Shown in pieces: positions 31,676 through 34,195 of a stretch of 34,195 nt of DNA. The notes under the pieces are model-generated. The model worked only from the letters and a program-made list of their open reading frames with translations. It was not told where the DNA came from and searched no databases. A program made the position numbers and the translations under genes. Position 1 is the stretch's first letter. Every line of letters begins with the position of its first letter. Origin of the DNA: HGM13006 sp964518645 (GTDB taxonomy: Bacteria; Bacillota; Clostridia; Oscillospirales; Oscillospiraceae); the NCBI GenBank assembly GCA_964518645.1, contig CAZFGL010000004.1, positions 1-34,195 on the forward strand. Direction: 5' to 3'.

Positions 31676-33184
31676 ATGGAAGAAAAGTCCTTTTTCCAGA
31701 ACAAAATCGCATCACGAATCATCTCTGTGGCAGCAGTGCTGATGGTCTGCCTGTATCCCTGCCTGTTCCAGTGGTTTAACAACGCAGACGAGGCACCGGT
31801 GCAGGATCTGCTCCCCATGCTGCCTATTTTCCTGGGAATTGCCCTGGTAACATGGGGCATTGCATATCTGGTGATCCGGAATTTTTCAAACACCTCCATT
31901 TTTACTGCTGCTGCCATGTTCGTTTTTATTAACATCGGCATGTGCTCCTCCATGCTGAAGGGGCATTTTGGATGGTTGCAGGACCGTTATCTGCTGGTTG
32001 CTGCGGTGCTTGTTCTTTTGGTATTGTGCATTTCCCTGCGGAAAAAGCCCCGGTTCCCGGGGACTGAGCTTTGTCTGATCCTGCTGATCGCACTGGTCAG
32101 CCTCTCCTTTATGAGCTTTGTCCGGGCAGCCCCCACCCTCTATGAGATCGTGGCTGCCGAGCGGAAGGACAGCCGGATCGACGAGAACACGGAGTTTAAA
32201 ACAGAAGCCCGTCCCAACGTGTATTTCTTCCTGATGGACGAATACGGCGGGTACGAAAACCTGAAAAAATACTTCGATTACGACAACAGCCCCTTCCTTG
32301 ACCGTCTTGCAGAGGCCGGCTTCCAGAACTCCAGAACCTCCCACAACGGGGAATCTGTATACACCTGGACGCTGGTACCCAACCTGCTGAATCTGGACTA
32401 TGTGGTGGAGGATGAGCTTCCTCATCTGGTAAAGCGGGAATATGTGGACGACCCGGTTCTGTTCCGGATATTCCGGAACAACGGCTATCAGATCAATATG
32501 ATCAACCACCGGGATTTTCTGGGGCACAGTGGCTGCAACGTGCTGTCCCGGCCCCAGATCAGTGACTCCATCGGAGACCACCTCTTTGACAACAGTCTTT
32601 TCGGCATGATCCCCCGGCTGCGGATCTGGCTGAAGGAACAGCTGGGGCTGTCCTCCAACGAATATTACACCAGTGAGCTTCTTCAGCTGACGGATCTGGC
32701 AGAGCACTGCGCCGATTATACCGGCAACCAGCCCACCTTTACCATGGTATATATCCAGTGTCCCCACACCCCGTATGTGGTGGATGCAGCGGGAAATCCC
32801 CGCTGCACAGGAACAAACAACCATGTGGAACAGTATTACTATCTGGATCAGCTGAAATGGATGAACTCGGTACTGGAAGAGACCACCGCAAATATTCTGG
32901 AGAAGGATCCTGATTCCATCATCATTTTCCAGTCGGATCACGGCTCCCGGTTCCCCGCCCATGTCTCCGGCTGCGACGGATACCCGGAACTGGATCAGGC
33001 AGCGGAGAACCCCACCATGCAAAATATTTTAAACTGCGTATACAATCAGAGGAAGCCCCTGAACATCGACGGTCTGAGCGGGATCAACACCTTCCGAACC
33101 CTGCTGAATCAGGAGTTCGGAACGGAACTGGAGATGCTGCCGGAGCCGATAGGATATATCGCCACCACCTTCGACTGGCGATAA
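31676..33184 (+). CDS. Membrane-anchored sulfatase/phosphotransferase-like protein (alkaline phosphatase superfamily)
   Basis: A 502-residue protein with about five transmembrane helices (roughly 14-30, 46-67, 74-92, 104-121, 131-150) and a large extracytoplasmic domain. That domain has sulfatase-fold features: metal motif FFLMDEYGG (Asp188, Glu189), FLDRLAEAGF, a candidate nucleophile Thr in VYTWTLVPNLLN (230 or 232) and the second metal motif QSDHGSR. The layout resembles LtaS-like and other envelope phosphoglycerol or phosphoethanolamine transferases, though the substrate cannot be told. AAAGGGG at 31662-31668 precedes the ATG. It is followed 16 nt later by an SGNH hydrolase, probably co-transcribed. 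Confidence 0.85.
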   Translation: MEEKSFFQNKIASRIISVAAVLMVCLYPCLFQWFNNADEAPVQDLLPMLPIFLGIALVTWGIAYLVIRNFSNTSIFTAAAMFVFINIGMCSSMLKGHFGWLQDRYLLVAAVLVLLVLCISLRKKPRFPGTELCLILLIALVSLSFMSFVRAAPTLYEIVAAERKDSRIDENTEFKTEARPNVYFFLMDEYGGYENLKKYFDYDNSPFLDRLAEAGFQNSRTSHNGESVYTWTLVPNLLNLDYVVEDELPHLVKREYVDDPVLFRIFRNNGYQINMINHRDFLGHSGCNVLSRPQISDSIGDHLFDNSLFGMIPRLRIWLKEQLGLSSNEYYTSELLQLTDLAEHCADYTGNQPTFTMVYIQCPHTPYVVDAAGNPRCTGTNNHVEQYYYLDQLKWMNSVLEETTANILEKDPDSIIIFQSDHGSRFPAHVSGCDGYPELDQAAENPTMQNILNCVYNQRKPLNIDGLSGINTFRTLLNQEFGTELEMLPEPIGYIATTFDWR

Positions 33185-33200
33185 TCGGGAGAATTTGACC

Positions 33201-34028
33201 ATGCGTATATTAAAAGCCATTCTTCTCTGTGCCCTGATCGCCCTGATCGGCGCTCTGGCCGCAGTACTGCTGCTGCACAGGGAGGACATATCCGCCTATA
33301 TTGCCAGCGCAAGACAGGAGGCCGCTTGGAGGGATTATGCCTATTCCCGCGCCCGTGTGCCAAAGGAACTGAAGGGGGTATCCATCCTTCTGGTCGGTGA
33401 CAGCTTTATTGCCGGCTGGGAACCGGAGCAGCATGATTATCTCTGGTCTACCCTGATGGACACCCAATGTGGCATGGACGTGGTATGCGCCGCCGTCACA
33501 GGCTCCACCGTCACCCTGGGAGAGGCCGAGGGATATGTTTACCACGGTTCTTATGAACCCTATGTAACACGGGAGCTGCCGGATCGGGATTTTGACATTG
33601 TTCTGGTGCAGGGAGGCATGAACGACTGGATGCTCTGCGCCCCATACGGCTCTGACGATTCCCGGGATGTCCAGACGATAAAGGGTGCCATGAACACGGT
33701 GCTGGATCGTCTGGAAGGGGCATACCCGGACAGTCTGATTCTGGCCATGAGTGCATGGGTGGATCCGGGAAAATGCAACTATGTGGGATACACCGCAGAA
33801 TCCTACGATCAGGCTGTACAGGCGATATACGCCGCCAGAAGCATCCCCTGTTTCACCGCCTGTGACCCAAAGATCAGCGGGATTTACGCCGATGACCCGG
33901 ATTTCCGGGTGAAATACTTCCGCACACCTCAGGACAGCTGGCATCTGAGCGAGGCGGGACACCGGCGATTTCTGCCGGTGATCACCACCTGGATCTATGA
34001 ACGCTGGAAGGATTATTGTGCAGGCTGA
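33201..34028 (+). CDS. Membrane-anchored SGNH-fold hydrolase
   Basis: A 275-residue protein with one N-terminal transmembrane or signal-anchor helix (about 5-25) and an SGNH/GDSL hydrolase domain: block I GDSFIAGWE (nucleophile Ser68), block III GGMNDW and block V DSWHLSEAGH with the Asp-His pair. ATG 33201 is chosen over an in-frame TTG at 33195 because GGGAGA (33188-33193) gives proper spacing only to the ATG. Together with the sulfatase-like protein it suggests modification or de-esterification of a surface polymer; the substrate is unknown. Confidence 0.88.
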   Translation: MRILKAILLCALIALIGALAAVLLLHREDISAYIASARQEAAWRDYAYSRARVPKELKGVSILLVGDSFIAGWEPEQHDYLWSTLMDTQCGMDVVCAAVTGSTVTLGEAEGYVYHGSYEPYVTRELPDRDFDIVLVQGGMNDWMLCAPYGSDDSRDVQTIKGAMNTVLDRLEGAYPDSLILAMSAWVDPGKCNYVGYTAESYDQAVQAIYAARSIPCFTACDPKISGIYADDPDFRVKYFRTPQDSWHLSEAGHRRFLPVITTWIYERWKDYCAG

Positions 34029-34047
34029 GCCTGCCCGGATACAGAAA

Positions 34048-34084
34048 ACCGCCGCAGGTAAGTGTACTTGCGGCGGTCTTTTTT
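34048..34084 (+). terminator. Intrinsic terminator after the SGNH hydrolase
   Basis: ACCGCCGCA (34048-34056) pairs with TGCGGCGGT (34069-34077); inside, AAGT-GT-ACTT can extend the stem. A T run (CTTTTTT) follows. Confidence 0.9.
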
Positions 34085-34114
34085 CTGATGAGCGACGGGG
34101 GTGTGCAGCCCAGT

Positions 34115-34195
34115 TTACGAACTGCCTCGGAAACTTCCGGCGTTACAATCCCTCAGTCAAAACCTGCGGTTTTGCCAGCTCCCTTGTGTAAAGGG
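34115..34195 (+). repeat. Dispersed repeat, copy 2, running off the window
   Basis: The first 47 bp match the copy at 31412-31458 with three substitutions. The rest includes AAACC-GCGGTTTTG and CTCCCTT-GTGT-AAAGGG, the latter hairpin resembling GTCTCCCTT...AAGGGAGAC in the azlC leader. The element reaches the right edge, so its end is not seen. Confidence 0.82.

Overview
The window looks like a chromosomal segment of a moderately GC-rich anaerobic Gram-positive bacterium of the Clostridia, most likely a gut Oscillospiraceae/Oscillospirales type. The signs are strong AGGAGG-type ribosome-binding sites, tightly overlapping operons, three supported TTG starts, SLH-anchored surface proteins, and Old Yellow Enzyme (OYE)-type and fumarate-reductase-type flavoenzymes carrying Fe-S clusters. 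This is inferred from gene content and style; no rRNA or other marker is present. I saw no tRNA, rRNA, insertion sequence, phage gene or CRISPR array.

Layout. (1) 2-6920: an eight-gene shikimate/phenylalanine operon (DAHP synthase cut by the left edge, aroB, aroA, aroC, pheA, aroK, aroQ, aroE), mostly joined by 4-nt ATGA overlaps and closed by an intrinsic terminator. It encodes the whole route from DAHP to chorismate, plus the branch to phenylpyruvate. (2) 6943-10438: two secreted SLH proteins, an M14 zinc carboxypeptidase-like protein and a transglutaminase-like protein, each with its own promoter. (3) 10463-12202, minus strand: a small zinc-ribbon membrane protein that looks like a deletion remnant of an XRE regulator, and a two-gene ThrE-type amino-acid exporter. 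(4) 12212-15903: an operon of a D-2-hydroxyacid dehydrogenase, a divergent trigger-factor-like protein and a D-aminoacylase-type amidohydrolase. (5) 15918-17064, minus strand: azlC-azlD branched-chain amino-acid exporter.

(6) 17152-31393 is the most distinctive part. It holds an OYE-type flavin/Fe-S reductase with a (Gly-Gly-Pro)11 insert, a ferredoxin-fused fumarate-reductase-like flavoprotein, and a minus-strand operon (orphan 5'-nucleotidase C-terminal domain protein, small membrane protein, LysR regulator). Divergent from that operon is a peptide-type ABC transporter operon (lipoprotein, two permeases, two ATPases) ending in a second OYE-type reductase. Arg and Gly codon choice shifts towards CGT and GGT here, which suggests high expression. 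Both OYE paralogues share an unusual H-x-x-Y-R active-site segment and a C-x2-C-x2-C-x12-C cluster motif. My working hypothesis is an import-and-reduce module for an unidentified small, possibly unsaturated, substrate.

(7) 31412-34195: a dispersed-repeat copy, a membrane sulfatase/phosphotransferase-like protein followed by a membrane-anchored SGNH hydrolase (envelope modification), a terminator, and a second copy of the repeat running off the right edge.
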